64,000 nt of DNA from NCBI GenBank assembly GCA_016490735.1, contig JAEMWC010001218.1:84501-148500 (forward strand). The letters are read 5' to 3'. Of the stretch, positions 51,130 through 63,130 are shown one piece after another (within the stretch, counting starts at the first letter, position 1; each line of letters begins with the position of its first letter). The notes under the pieces are model-generated. The model saw only the letters and a program-made list of their open reading frames with translations, was not told the origin of the DNA and ran no database searches. This DNA comes from Pachyseris speciosa (taxonomy: Eukaryota; Cnidaria; Anthozoa; Scleractinia; Pachyseridae). The position numbers and the translations under genes are program-made.

Positions 51130-51370
51130 ATCAGATCAAGGGCGAGGTAAACGAAAAGCTGAACTTGTGGAGCTCGCACGAAAAGCGAGTGAAATGAAAC
51201 TAAGATGGGTCGATGAAGACGAGGAAGAGTTGTCGGACGAATTAGTAAGTAAACTGAGAGCTGATAAAGGAACCATTCCAAACCCTTCCAACATCCATAG
51301 CTGGACCTGCGATTTCGCCAGCATGAAACAATCTACTTTTGCTGACTTACCTACGTATTTTCCATATTAG
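51130..51370 (+). pseudogene. SAP-like domain fragment
   Basis: The frame encodes Gly-Lys-Arg-Lys-Ala-Glu-Leu-Val-Glu-Leu-Ala-Arg-Lys-Ala (second half of a SAP motif), an acidic linker, then Ile-Pro-Asn-Pro-Ser-Asn-Ile-His-Ser-Trp. This resembles the N-terminus of multicopy cnidarian SAP/YqaJ-type genes as I know them. It stops at 51368-51370. Upstream SAP helix not found. Confidence 0.4.
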
Positions 51371-51825
51371 CAGCTGATCATTCCAACATTCCTTTTTTTA
51401 TGCCTTTCTTCGCAAAGATTTTGCTTCGGAGCTTCCTTTTCTGGATCAAATATTGTGGGAACAGCTCCTGTGACAGCAGAATTCCTTTTTAAGGTCTTCT
51501 TTCCGGAAATGCAGAGAACAGATTCGAGGATCGACGAGAGTAAGGAATTTATCATCGGCTCTTCTTTAAAACAATTGCCACTTAGCAAGAATTTTTATAC
51601 CAGAAGAAAAACGAAAATAGGACGGATTTGCCTTTGTGTGTCGCTATTAGTACAAGCCGCAGCTGCACAATATTTTACCATGATAAGTATGTAAGCCCTA
51701 ATTTTCAAAGCTTGTTTTCATACATTTGTTTCAGCCGGTCTTCCCCCAAGCCTCGCTTTCGCGTTTAAATTTGGTACCAATTTCCCGCACCCAAACATAT
51801 CGGAAATGGGCTATTCAAGCTAGAC

Positions 51826-51975
51826 TGCGAGCAGTCCCTCTTTCTTTCCTTCGTCGATCTTGTGAGCAAACGCGAAGCCTGAGCGAGTGGAAATTGGGGC
51901 GAGCGGAAGTCAAGTCGAGCGAGCGGAAAGAAGGAGGGACTGCAGCCTTTCCTCTTTGCGACGCGTTCAGATAAC
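51826..51975 (+). repeat. Dispersed repeat D, plus copy
   Basis: Begins GACTGCGAGCAGTCCCTCTT and contains TTTCCTTCGTCGATC. An inverted copy lies at about 55375-55555. Confidence 0.65.
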
Positions 51976-52099
51976 TCAGCCGTGAAAAGCTCCGTCCCTT
52001 TTTGTCGCGTGGGCCAAAAATAAACTTTCGGCTTTTGAGAATTGTGGTCTCCGTGGAAAGCTAGAAACCTCTAGTTTTTAGATTTTCTAATTGCCACGC

Positions 52100-52580
52100 A
52101 AGAAATAATTTCAAGAAGTTGAATTCCATTTTTCCGTCAATGAATTATAAAATAGCGCTATGATGTTGTCCGTTTTCCAGTCATCGCAGATAATATAGAT
52201 TTACTGTATTTGTCTTGCCGGAAAAAAAATATACTTAAGACTTAACTCTTTGTATTCTTACAATAATTTTGGTCTCGAAGGATAGCTAAATCCTTGCAGT
52301 TTTGATTTTTGTATTCGCTTGGGCGAAAATGTTCACAGAACATGGAAACAAAAACTTTTCCGTGTACGAGTAAAACAGCGGCTTGAGTGACTGCCGTCCT
52401 ACAGAATAAACAAACAATGACGCTCTGTTTTCGAAAAATTCTAACTCTCGTTAGTTTCGTGGTAAAGTAATAATCTTGGTCTCTATGGAAAGCTAGAAAA
52501 GTGTAGTTTTCAGATTTTGCTATTGGCGCTCACGAAATTCGCTCAAGAAGTTAAAATCGGGAGTGTCTAATCGGGAGTGT
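52100..52580 (+). repeat. Diverged repeat E, copy 1
   Basis: Contains TCTTACAATAATTTTGGTCT, AAAATGTTCACAGAACATGG and AATAAACAAACAATGACGCT. The same series occurs at 54170-54440 and, after an insertion, 54930-55260. Confidence 0.6.
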
Positions 52581-53220
52581 CTAATCAGTCTTTGACGTCA
52601 GTGAATTTTGTATAAACAGAAGATTATCACCCGGTGTAAAATAGTTTCGCAGATTACGACAAGCTTATTGAAGTTACAGTTATTGCAAACCATCAGGGGT
52701 TCGTTTCGGAAAATCGCACCTGTGCGCAAGCGTTCCAACGAAAAACTGACGGTATTTGCTCAACCGATTAATAGCTCTCGCGTTACTAGACTTACTACGG
52801 ACATCCAAACAAACTGGACTATATGATTCACGAGAAAATAGGCTAACAAAGTGTGTAAGGCTTTTACGGTATTCCTATTGGTTCCTGAGAAAATCTGTTG
52901 TAAAGTTGGCCAATAGAATAAAAATAATTCGAATTTGTAAAAGCCTTGAACAATTTGCTGCCGTAACGTGTGAAGAACATATTTGTTAAATTCCGTTAAA
53001 ATCTGATCACGCAAAAATAAATCCCAACTTTTTGACCTTCAAAGATTTGCACAGTTTTCACAACTCATCGAAGGTGCATCGTAACGAAGCGGTCACCGCC
53101 GACCAATAGAGGACAACTGAGGAACTCTCGGAAGAGGATACGTGACAAACTATCCTCATTCAATCGCGGGAAAGTTAATTCCAGGTTCAACGAGAGACGG
53201 AGTATTCATCTTTTGGTTAA

Positions 53221-53771
53221 ACAGTCAATTCTCTCTAAGGCGGACACAATCGGGACCAGCTCCAGGTGTACTCCTTAGAGAGGTGTCCGCCTTATAGAGA
53301 GATAATGTAATTTGACACTATATAAACCTGTGACGTCAGAGCTGAAAAGAGATCTTTATTTTAAACAAGTCAGCGACCAGATGTTCGTCTTCCAGTGGCG
53401 AATAGGCAAAGCGCTGTAAGTCGTTCCCTTCCGCTCACGATCGCAAACATCGATATTTGCCAGATATAACTTTGATATTACAGGGTTGCTATGGTAGCCC
53501 CAGGGTGGGATGGTAGCTTAATTTGAAATAATATCCAGGCCAAGATCCATTGATTGTATAAAGAAGACCATTCTAGTGTCCACCTTGAGAGGTATTTTCT
53601 ACCAGAAATTTGCTTAAAAAAAGTGCTTGCTGTCCGCATTAGAGAGGTTTCCGCTTTATAGAGGGTTTAGTTACAGAGAAACATGGGGAATTCGGTCGGG
53701 ACCAGCAATCACTGTCCACCTTGAGGAGGTGTCCGCTTTACAGTGGTGTCCGCTTAGAGAGAGTTGACTGT
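53221..53771. mobile_element. DNA transposon relic with ACAGTCAA(T/C)TCTCTC ends
   Basis: The left end ACAGTCAATTCTCTCTAAGG and right end TTAGAGAGAGTTGACTGT are inverted. GTGTCCGC(C/T)TTA motifs repeat inside. It is non-coding. Confidence 0.65.
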
Positions 53772-54169
53772 ATTATTATCGGAAGGAATAGGTTTGGTGA
53801 AAAGAAAACAAAACCTACCGTCTGGAAATCGGTTTGAATGTTGATGCAAACAAAATATGCAATTCGAAATACCGCAAGCTTCGAGCGAAAAATGTCAAAA
53901 GAATACTAGACCCCTAACTGGATTTAAAATTGGGATTTGAAGTTAGAAATTGGTAGACGGTCACCAAACAGTTCCCCAGCAATCTGCAGTGCCCTTGTGG
54001 GGCGTCAACTGTCTGGTGGCGTTTCAAAACGTTCTTACCCCATTTCAATCCCTCCTTCAAACTCCTTCAAATTACACTCAAAGTTTACGTGTACCCCCAC
54101 CTTAACACACGACCTATTGTTGGAGCGTATGCTAGTCTTTGAAGTTTTACTCACTCAATTATTTTTAGG

Positions 54170-55260
54170 TACTTTGTTATACTATCTGAGTCCCTTTTCC
54201 TGTCAACGCAAGAATTAACGAAATATTTGTGTCACCGAAAAAAATTATAACTCGCGTTCTAGTTGTATTCTTGCAATAATTTTGGTGTCTGTGGAAAGCT
54301 AAAGCCTTGTAGTGTTTGGTTTTTTGAATTTCACTTGGACGAAAATTTTCACAGAACGGGTACGGGTAAAACAGCGCTTTGAGTGACCGCCGATCCACAG
54401 AATAAACAAACACCGACGCTCAGTTTTCGAAAAATTCTAATTAACAAATGGTAAACGGGTCGGCGTGCACTATTGAGTTATGGATGCACGCAGGAGGTTG
54501 CTAAGCACGAGAGAAGCGTAAGAGTCGCTCGAGGCGTAGCCGAGAGCGACTCTAGCTTCTTGAGTGCTTAGCATAACTCCAAAGTGCATCCATAACTCAA
54601 TAGTGCACGCCGATTCGTTTACCATTTGTTTTATAACATAACATAAACATCGTAGAGAAAGCAAAGTCCCATTTTATTGCGCTAACTTACATGACCAAGA
54701 AAAACAGGCGCGCGAAACTTCATTCACAAAAATTGTAACGGCTTAATACTTCGGTAGACGCTATGACGATTGAAACGATACAAACTTTGCAAAATCTCGC
54801 CCAAAAAAGCGAAATTTGAGTTTATAAACAGCGCACACGTCAGCTATCATCAGCAGCGTTCACCCATGGGCGAATAGTAAATGGTTAATTGATCAATTAG
54901 AGCGCACGCTTTTCTTTAGTTATGTTATAACTCTCCTTAGTTTCGTTGTAAAGCAACAATTTTGGTCTCTACCTGTCGTTTCTAGATTTTGTTTATATTT
55001 ACGCTCACAAAATCCGTTCAAGAAGTTGACTATCGGTTTTCCGTAAATGAATGAAATTGCGTTCTCATGTTGTCCCTTTTCCTGTCAACACAATATTTGT
55101 GTCGCCGAAAAAAATTTTATCTCGCGTTCTGTTTGTATTCTTATAATAATTTTAGTCTCTATGGAAAGCTAAATTTTTGTAGTTTCTGTTTTTTTTTAAT
55201 TCCGCTTGGACGAAAATATTCACAGAACATGAAATAATTTTTTTCCGTGTACACCATTGC
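54170..55260 (+). repeat. Diverged repeat E, copy 2, split by insertion
   Basis: Matches copy 1 at 52100. The unit is interrupted at AAAATTCTAA (about 54440) by a foldback element and resumes near 54945 (CTCCTTAGTTTCGTTGTAAA). Confidence 0.55.
54443..54630. mobile_element. 188-bp foldback MITE
   Basis: The ends AACAAATGGTAAACGGGTCG and CGATTCGTTTACCATTTGTT are inverted, and the arms (GGCGTGCACTATTGAGTTAT and ATAACTCAATAGTGCACGCC) extend about 47 bases. The centre has a GAGTCGCTCGAGGCG hairpin. It sits inside repeat E. Confidence 0.8.
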
Positions 55261-55374
55261 TGAAACCATTGCTGTGTTTCGTCTTGTCTGTCAACAGGTT
55301 GCCAACGACTTATGCTAATCAAATTCTTCTGACAGCGTTCATTGTCTGATTAGCAAATCGGAATTTTCCGTTGC

Positions 55375-55543
55375 CTGTGCAACGGGAAATTCGAACGCGT
55401 CGCAAACAGAAAAGGCTACAGTTTCTCCGTCTTTCCGCTCGCTTGCGCTGACTTCCACTCGCCCCAATTTCCGCTCGCTCGCACTTCGCGCTCGCCCACA
55501 GGATCGACGAAGGAAAGAAAGAGGGGCTGCTCGCAGTCTATAT

Positions 55544-55555
<12 letters not shown>
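55375..55555 (-). repeat. Dispersed repeat D, minus copy
   Basis: Inverted copy of 51826-51975 (GATCGACGAAGGAAAGAAAG, CTGCTCGCAGTC). Confidence 0.65.
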
Positions 55556-55575
<20 letters not shown>

Positions 55576-55955
55576 CCAGCTATCATTAAGAAGAAGAAAG
55601 CATAAAGCTATAATGATGTTTAGGTTCGTCACTGGGCTAGCCCCAGTGTACTTGCATGAATTATTCAGTGAGTGACACACAGACTATGACTTGCGTGATT
55701 CTTTCCGTAAGTTTAACTTACCCAAGCCGCGTACTAACTGTTTGAAACATAGTTTTAGCTATAGTGGTGCCTTACTGTCGAATTCTCTTCCTGAAAGTAT
55801 TAGGGCGATCAGATCAATTGGGTAATTTAAGAAAGAAATCAACAGCGCACTTGAAACATTCGATTCCTACTCGGCAATCTTGTAAATCAGTTTTTTATAG
55901 TTATTTTAATTTTTGCAAATGATTGTAATTAAAGTACTGTTGTTATTACTGAAGA
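55535..55955 (+). pseudogene. LINE 3' end with two in-frame stops
   Basis: Reads Trp-Asp-Gln-Leu-Ser-Leu-Arg-Arg-Arg-Lys, Ala-Pro-Val-Tyr-Leu, Arg-Thr-Asn-Cys-Leu-Lys-His-Ser-Phe, Leu-Ser-Asn-Ser-Leu-Pro, the LINE C-terminal pattern. Stops occur after Phe-Ser-Glu and after Ser-Ile-Gly. It runs into a (ACT)n array. Confidence 0.6.
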
Positions 55956-55981
55956 TTTGTTAACCGAATTTAAAAAAATAA

Positions 55982-55982
55982 T

Positions 55983-56063
<81 letters not shown>

Positions 56064-56083
56064 ACTACTACTACTACCACTAC
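55982..56083. repeat. (ACT)n microsatellite
   Basis: About 33 ACT/CTA units with minor breaks near the end. Confidence 0.95.
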
Positions 56084-56084
56084 C

Positions 56085-56230
56085 AGTGAGAGCAACTGAA
56101 ATCAAACGCCTTATCCACGTCGCGCTAAAGAAGGGAGCAGAAAAGTGTGGAACAGATGGTAAGAAGTGGAGTCAAAGTTTGCTGGCAATGTGAACTTTTA
56201 GCTTTAAGAGGAATTTTTGTCTTAAAAATT
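56085..56230 (+). repeat. Fragment of dispersed repeat C border
   Basis: GTGAGAGCAACTGAAATCAA through TTGCTGGCAATGTGAAC resembles, in inverse orientation, the sequence at about 60925-61060. Confidence 0.5.
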
Positions 56231-56558
56231 TCAAGACAAAGTTGCATGTTTTACGGTGTTGTCCGTGTGGGCGTTATTGGTTTTGCAACAGAATAAAAGG
56301 TCGTATTCAATGAAAATCAGGAGTTTTGGCCAGTTTAGAGGGTGATAAAGGATAAAGTCTAAACAAGTGATTACTTGGCAACAATAAAGAGAAAGAAAGT
56401 TGTGGGTTTTCAAGGCAGGATGCAAAAATGCACCATATTTGGTAAATCTGTTGGAAAAGAGTTAATGAGCAAAAACAATCGATCTGCACGTGCGTTTAAC
56501 ATTGTGGTTCATTTCTTTGCCGTCCTCTGCAACAACAACAACGTTAAATGACCCAGTT

Positions 56559-56800
56559 TTAAGCGAATGATACACGGTTCAACATTTGTTGAGCAACTTA
56601 CGTTGCAGGTGCTGTTCAAGAAATGTTGAACAGTGTATCATGTGATGTTGAACATTGAAATATGCCGTTCAACATGTTGGAAGTTGTTGAACGTTGTTGA
56701 ACGAAAATAGAGCTTGGCTCTATTCAGTTCAACAAGTTGGCGCAACAATGTTCAACATTTGTTGCTCACCAAATGTTTAACCGTGTACCATTCGCTTTAG
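56559..56800. mobile_element. MITE with AAGCGAATGATACACGGTTC ends
   Basis: The left AAGCGAATGATACACGGTTC is inverted at the right as AACCGTGTACCATTCGCTTT. GTTGAACA/TGTTCAAC units fill the interior. Confidence 0.75.
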
Positions 56801-57339
56801 GCTTTGTAGAGAACGTGAACGTATTACGGTGAACTTTTCTGTCTTTCTTCCAAATTCAATGCCGTTTTTACTAAATTAGCTGCAAGATAGTTCGCCAGCA
56901 TTTTACAAGTTAAACAAGTAGGAAAAATCGCGAAAGAGTTACAATAACGAGAAGTTACATTTTGAAATGACGTTTTCGTTGCCGTTGCCGTCGTCGTTGC
57001 TTAAGCTCTCTAATTGCTAGTGTGACGGAACACCGTGTGTGTCCCTTCGTCTAAGTGTAGTTCTTTAGTCGCCAACAGCTTGTTTATGCTCTCAGAAGGC
57101 ACTCACGTGACATCTACCCAGTCGTTTCCTCAGTTTTTAAGAGAGAAAAAATCAATGAACTAAACGTCGATATAACTCTGGAGCAAGATACCAAGCAAAG
57201 ACAGATCGGCCACCAGTCTTAAGCAAGTTTGAGACTCGGATACGCAGTCTTTATTTAAGTAACATCTTAGATGGATGTGATGGTTGCTACTTTTGCTATT
57301 CGTGATTTTTGAATTTTCTCATTCATGATTTTTGATTTC
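56801..57339. other. No gene recognised
   Basis: Nothing supported. One short stretch (GTTGCCGTTGCCGTCGTCG, near 56977) also occurs near 37660, so another dispersed repeat may cover it. Confidence 0.35.
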
Positions 57340-57564
57340 ACGATTTTACAATTTGATGACTATAATTAGAGTTTTAGTTGTACGTATGCTAGTAGCTATC
57401 ATCTGTTCTTTTCTAATTATAATTCTTAGTAGATTTTTACTTCGATTCTATATTGATTCGATTTTAATATGTAGAATTTTTAGGTGTCCCCTATTAGCAG
57501 TGGGGAATCCCCTCTGCCGACACGTTCATAAAGTCATCAATCAATCAATCAATCAATCAATCAA
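57340..57564 (+). repeat. Probable non-LTR 3' end with (ATCA)n tail
   Basis: AT-rich 3'UTR-like stretch, then GGGGAATCCCCTCTGCCGAC and seven ATCA units. Confidence 0.4.
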
Positions 57565-58712
57565 GGTGCTCTCGTCCCCTAAATCAACAATATGGCACAA
57601 ACGTTTCGATAATCTACCCAACTGTGCCAGTTACCACTTAATGCCTGAGATTCTAACTGTTAGTCATACAGATTTTTGGTCCGCGATTGCGTTATAAATC
57701 GTCGAAGTAAAGACGTAAAGTTAAAACATTACTTGCGACGCTGTTACGCCTATGTGGAAACCAGGTCCAGCAAATTACATCTAAAAGAACTCCCAAAATT
57801 GTATCCTCATATTTGTCTGTTTCGCGACCAAAGTTTTGTGTGACGTGCTGTAACATCAACATGCAACACCTGGGGGTTGAGAATAAAGTGGCATTTAGTG
57901 ATCATCGTGATGAAGACCCTTTAGAGCAGGGCCCGCGGAGCAGTTTTCAAAGTGGGGGGGGGGGGGGGGGGGGGGGGCTCCCGCGTTTTTAAGTGAGGGG
58001 AGGGGGCTAATTCTAAAAATAATGAAAACGCATACAATTTCGTTTAAATTTATAAGCTTTTTCAAAAATCAAGTGATACCCTTTTCTACACTTTTCAACT
58101 CAATTCAAGCATTTAGAGAAAGGTGTTAGTGACAAAATAAACTTTGTAATCACACTTAACGTAATCTGTAAAAGAAGGTAGAGTAATCGTAACTTTTGTT
58201 CATTTATTCGTTTACTGTCACGAAGTCGGATTCTCTGAATGTACCGAAATTCTTTTTTCGATAGTCGTTACGATCAACAAATTCATTTGCCACGTCAGCA
58301 AGGCAAAGTTTGTCTCGTCTTGTTTGTTCTGTCTTTGTGAGTGTTTAGAACTGTAAGATTACTGCACCTTTCTTGAGTCTTTTCTTTGAGCCTTTCTCTA
58401 CAAGAGCTTTTTTTCACAGACAACAAAGAAAACGTTAAAACGCGCCTTATCTCTGGAAGTTTACCCTGAGAAAATGGTAGAACAGATATTCTCAGAAGTT
58501 AACTATGCGGCAGAAAAACAGCTCTGACACAGAAACAGAGAACGCACAAGACATGACAAGAAGGTTCCTCCGTTTTCGCACTTTCCAGTTTGTATTCTTA
58601 ATGAGTGGGCTCCTAACCTTTCCTGACGAAATTTAAACCGTCGTTACCATGTTTGAAAAACATACTAATGGACAAATGGCATCTAATATAAGAACAACCA
58701 TTACTCAGAGCA
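57565..58712. other. No gene; G24 run at 57954-57977
   Basis: A run of 24 G residues followed by GAGGGGAGGGGG-type sequence. The rest is AT-rich without a coding pattern. Confidence 0.5.
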
Positions 58713-58922
58713 ATGTTCAAGGAACCCCCCTTAATTTATTATAGAAAAGGAAAATCGATTGAAGATATGTTTGTTTTAGACAATGAGCACACAGCAGGAG
58801 TCGCGTTGGTCTGTCAACCCCACTTTAATCACCAACAGAAGACTATAACTCAGTGTATGAATTGTAAAGACAGTGGTTTAAAATTTATTCCATCAGACAG
58901 GATCGAAAGGAACCAATCATAA
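58713..58922 (+). pseudogene. Possible Penelope/LINE C-terminal fragment
   Basis: Phe-Lys-Glu-Pro-Pro-Leu-Ile-Tyr-Tyr-Arg-Lys-Gly-Lys-Ser-Ile-Glu-Asp resembles a segment often found after the reverse transcriptase of GIY-YIG-bearing retroelements. The downstream Cys-Met-Asn-Cys is not diagnostic. Weak call. Confidence 0.25.
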
Positions 58923-59004
58923 ATTAGGATGTTTTCCCGCGAGGTCTGCCACCTCTAGCCAAGCACTATTATCCCGTGAAAGTACTTTTTTTCCATATGT
59001 CTTC

Positions 59005-59100
59005 TAATTTTTTTTTTTTTTTCACAAAAAGTGAAAACAACAACAGTAGCAGCAGCAGCAGCAACAACAACAACAACAATAATATTAATAATAATAACAT
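59005..59100. repeat. Poly-T and CAG/CAA/AAT microsatellites
   Basis: A T16 run, then (CAG)4 and (CAA)n, then AAT units. Confidence 0.9.
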
Positions 59101-59315
59101 TAACAATTCATCCAATATTTCCAAACAATAAATAATTGAAAAAATTATTAAGATACGAACTAAGAGAAAACTGTATCCTTGGTTCAAAATGCTTGCTAAT
59201 AACTTTCACTTGTTATTAATTTCTTGGATTGCAAATAAATCAAGCACATAAGAAGAAAACAAGACCATGGTTCAGCTTCCAGAAAATGTGACAAAAACAA
59301 GCCTAAAAATCAATA

Positions 59316-59367
<52 letters not shown>

Positions 59368-59368
59368 G
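59316..59368. repeat. (AAT)n microsatellite
   Basis: About 16 AAT units. Confidence 0.95.
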
Positions 59369-59739
59369 TAAACCTTATTCATCCTGGAAAGACCAATGTG
59401 TGTCCAGCAATCTAATTACAAAGCTCCAACCAATCAATGACATGAATAATTTTTTTGTCTAGTTTTTTTCTAGGAGTTTGTTGGAGACAATACATAATAG
59501 TAAACTAACGCACAATGAAGAGCAATGAATTGACCTAATAAAATTATGTATGTAAAAAAAGCAGTCTTCAACAGAGTTTTAAATTCTCTTAGGTAAACCC
59601 AACTTTAAAGAGATAAGTTAAAAGTAAATTAAATGAGATAATGAGATTGCGTTTCTCATTTAGCTTGGTGTTGAACTCCATAACCTGGGTGCGCCAATGG
59701 AGAACGACCGGTTTCCTTCATTAAATTGCCGACTTGTGA

Positions 59740-60560
59740 TGTAGAGGCAGCTAACAAATTCCTGCCCCTACCTCGCCTACGTCCAGATGTAATTTAACCT
59801 CGGTTAGTAACGTCTGTGAAGCAGCACCGAATTCCTTGTTCTGTGTACCAAAATGTGAGTACACGCTATGATTGATCCGTCAACAAAAGCCTTTTGTCGC
59901 CGCACTTACATTCTGAAAAGAAAAAATCAAATCAAAATGATCCTCGCAGTTGTGAACGCAATTTATTAATATTTATGTATATTTCATGTACGTCATTAAA
60001 GGGAACCTCTGCTCTTACAACAAACTGAGCCTAAACTGTTGGAAATAATTACTAATTTCCAAAATTTAGTTTATAACGTGGGAATAGCGTTTCAAGTGCA
60101 AAAAAAAAATGGGTATCATTAACGCCTTTTTTCACTTTTAAATTTCCCGGGCGCCGCAAATTTTTGTTTTTGTGACGTCAATGCATCGTAGCTATTGTCA
60201 GGGAGTAAATGAAGCAGAAAATCCTTTGTGTTAAACAATTGGGCAACTCAGTGACGTCATGAAATCCAAAATGGCCGCGCCCTTGAAATTTAAAAACGAA
60301 AATAGACGATGATGATAACGACTTTTTTGTACACTTAAGTGTTCTATCCACGTTTTAAAACAAAATTTGGAATCTAGTTATTATTTCCAATAATTTAGCG
60401 TCGCTGTAAGAGCAGAGGTTCCCTTTAATACTCACATTTTGGTAAACAGAACAAGGAATTCGGCGTTGCTACGCAGACATTACAAACAGGAGTTAAATTG
60501 CATCTGCGACGCAAGCTATGTAGGGGCAGCTAAGAAATTCTTGGTTCAGAAGTTCAAACC
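59740..60560. mobile_element. Element with inverted ends, split by TTAA MITE
   Basis: The left segment 59740-59880 (GAATTCCTTGTTCTGT, CCAAAATGTGAGTA) is inverted at 60430-60550 (TACTCACATTTTGG, ACAGAACAAGGAATTC). The TTAA MITE at 59996-60428 lies between the arms. Confidence 0.55.
59996..60428. mobile_element. TTAA MITE family B copy 2
   Basis: TTAA (59996-59999), AGGGAACCTCTGCTCTTACA, and at the right TGTAAGAGCAGAGGTTCCCT, TTAA (60425-60428). The terminal repeats match almost exactly, with a perfect TTAA duplication. Family mate of 49582-49951. Confidence 0.85.
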
Positions 60561-61019
60561 GCGACAAGGTTTCGGTAGTGCTCTAAGAGACAACCTATGG
60601 CAGGCGAGAGGCCATGTGAAACGTTAAACGTGGGTAAAAAGTTATGTTATACAATATTAACTCTTTTCCCTACGCTCCACTTAATATGATTCCTCAGTGA
60701 TTCATTGCCTTGAAAACTTGCAACTTTCCGAAATGGTTGAAATGAATGATTGCTATGGCCAAATACTCAGTTTTTAGACTTCATCATCCTGTAAACTCAC
60801 TAAAACTCCCTATTTTTATTTAATATGACCGTTTATTCGGGTGTGAACCAAAAATGTTGGCTTAGAATGCTCTCGGGCAACACCAAAAAATACGCAACTT
60901 TGTCTTGGAGTTTTTTTGACAAAAATTCCTCTTGAAGCTAAAAGTCTACATCGTCAGCAAACTTCAACTCTACTTCTTGTGATCTGCACCACATTTTCCT
61001 GCTCACTTGTTTAGCGCGA

Positions 61020-61660
61020 CGTGGATAACGCTTTTTATTTCACTTGCTCTCACTGGTCTGTAATTTTCGACTTTGTGACCCAATGGAATTCTGGGTACTT
61101 CTTGTATAACGTCGACATGGAAGACCGCCAATTTCCATTTCAGATATTTTTGAAAACTGTGTCGAGCCACCCGGTCCTGCTGACAAAACATTGCATCGAT
61201 TGCATTATTTACAAGTTCAAACTAGCCAAAATTGCCATGCCAGGTCCCGTAATCCACTCACAAAAGGGCTTGAGACGTAACTTCACTCCGTGAATTTCTA
61301 TCACTCGCTCGAATACGTTGAGGGGCCCAATTCGTGTGAAATTGCTTCTCACCTCTGTTTTCTTTCAAAGGATTGCCTCTACCCATCAACCCAGCTTTAT
61401 GATGCCAGGCAGGGGGCTTCTGGAGTGAAAAATGGCTCGAAAAACACACTTATAAATCAAATACGCAACGAATTGTAGCTGTAGTGTTCGTTTAGAAATA
61501 AACGACAGCTAGCGTGACGAGCGTGACAACAAAGACAGAGCCTTCGGTGTTGTGGACCAGCGAAGTCTCCGTGGTAACCCCTTATATGGAGTAGCTAGGG
61601 TGATTTGTCCTCCTACCCTTCAGAAATTGCAAAAAAGGTGACCAAATCGCCGTAGGGAAA
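61020..61660 (+). repeat. Dispersed repeat C, plus copy
   Basis: Coding-like copy of the repeat at 50100-50750, in opposite orientation. It includes the shared Arg-Gln-Phe-Pro-Phe-Gln and His-Pro-Val-Leu-Leu-Thr-Lys motifs and the AATAAACGACAGCTAGCGTG stretch. Broken frames. Function not recognised. Confidence 0.55.
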
Positions 61661-62827
61661 CGAGTTAAAAACAACGATGCTAAAGGTTGACGAAGAAGAT
61701 TTGCAGCATCAACTACAAGAAGTTACTGACTCAGTGACTCCTACAGGGAATGATGAGCGGTATACGTACCAAGGTTGAAACTATTTGGCGATTAGTGATT
61801 TTAAAACAATGCGTTTTTTCTTCTAAATGCTGTGAAAATGGTAATTCTGTCGTGTTATAAATTCTAAGTCAAGTTTGTCGATTTGCCGGTTTCATCATGA
61901 GAGCGCGGAAAGAAGTAAACTTAAATGTTTAGGTATAAAAGCGGGCGAATGTTTCATGTTTTTATACTTACATAGAGTTCGACAGTTCACGCAAACACGG
62001 CATTGTAAATTTATTTATGCCTTAAAATTTGAGTTTAGAAAGATTAATAACTTACCATTAAATACAGTCAAACCAAACTTTCTTGCCATTTTTGAATTTT
62101 TCGGTACAATTTCGTATTTTTCGGTAATCAAAGCGAAACAGGAAGCCATTTGTTTTTCTCTGTTTGCTCGGAGGTGAATACTGTGAAGTACTATTCACCT
62201 TCAAGCTAGTCAATCAGAATGCGCGCGGAAACGGCAGTCTTCACTTGTGTGGTATTTACTAAATGAAGATGTGAGTTTCATAGTGGCAGCTGATGGTCCA
62301 TTAAGATAGACCAGATCTTAGTACAATATCACTTGACTGTGAAGACCGTTGAGACTAACGAACGCAAACGACCATTAAAATATAGCGAACACTGACAGAT
62401 ACATACGACGCAAGTTAGGGCGGCATACGAATCAAAGAGATCAAACTTTACTTATGATAATGAACTTAAATTAAGGCGGACATTAATTACTCCTTTGCAG
62501 TGCCAAGTCAATGCCTTTCACGTTTGACCCTCAGTTAATAAATTTATCGGCATAAATTGAACACGATAAGTTATTCAACCTTCCCTGTTAACAGAGGTCT
62601 GTGGCGGCGAGAAAGGAGAGAGACCACCGCCGGTGCCCGATGAGTTTGCTGTGGCACAAGCGCGAGCGTTCTCTTAACAAGGAATGACGCATTGGTCACT
62701 TGCGACCCGACTCGGCAAACCGGTTTCCGCGTGAAATTTTCAGCAGCCTTATTATTTATCACTAGGCTGTTTATCCAATGATCAATTTTACAACAAGTTC
62801 GTCGTAGTCAGGAGCTGTAATGATAAT
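61661..62827. other. No gene recognised
   Basis: One 33-codon ORF at 61680 with acidic composition and nothing else supported. Confidence 0.35.
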
Positions 62828-63130
62828 AAGACTTACCAATTAACAACCCAATGAGACTTGTCGACGACAATTGCAAGTAAACGTTCTCCTTATTCGGGAA
62901 TTACTCGATGGTTTACAACAAACTCTAAATCTGTTGAATGCTCTTGATTCGTGTGCACATAAGCGATTTCTTTACCTTCAAGGGATGGCAAATCACCTTC
63001 TATCTTGATAGCTTTGATTCCCAGTCTTTCACACGATGATATCTGGTCCTTTATGACGGAGTTGAACGGAGACACGACCAAAACTAGTGCCTTGGGAGAG
63101 TAAATTTTCAAACTTGACGGCTCTGCGGCT
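62828..63130 (-). pseudogene. RecQ-like helicase exon relic (motifs Ia-II)
   Basis: Minus strand: Val-Leu-Val-Val-Ser-Pro-Phe-Asn-Ser-Val-Ile-Lys-Asp-Gln (motif Ia region), Gly-Ile-Lys-Ala, then an in-frame TAA at about 62888-62890, then Ala-Ile-Val-Val-Asp-Lys-Ser-His-Trp-Val-Val-Asn-Trp (motif II, normally Asp-Glu-x-His), ending at a perfect donor GTAAGT near 62837. The stop and the Glu to Lys change in motif II mark it as inactive. It is related to the fragment at 19335. Confidence 0.6.

Noticed and set aside
55957..56193. ORF with a long poly-Thr tract
   Set aside because: It is a translation of the (ACT)n microsatellite.
57954..57977. G24 run as a functional G-quadruplex
   Set aside because: A single homopolymer is more likely a replication or assembly slip product; no conserved context is visible.
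58969..59187. Minus ORF with poly-Leu stretch suggesting a membrane protein
   Set aside because: It is the CAG/CAA/AAT microsatellite read in the reverse frame.
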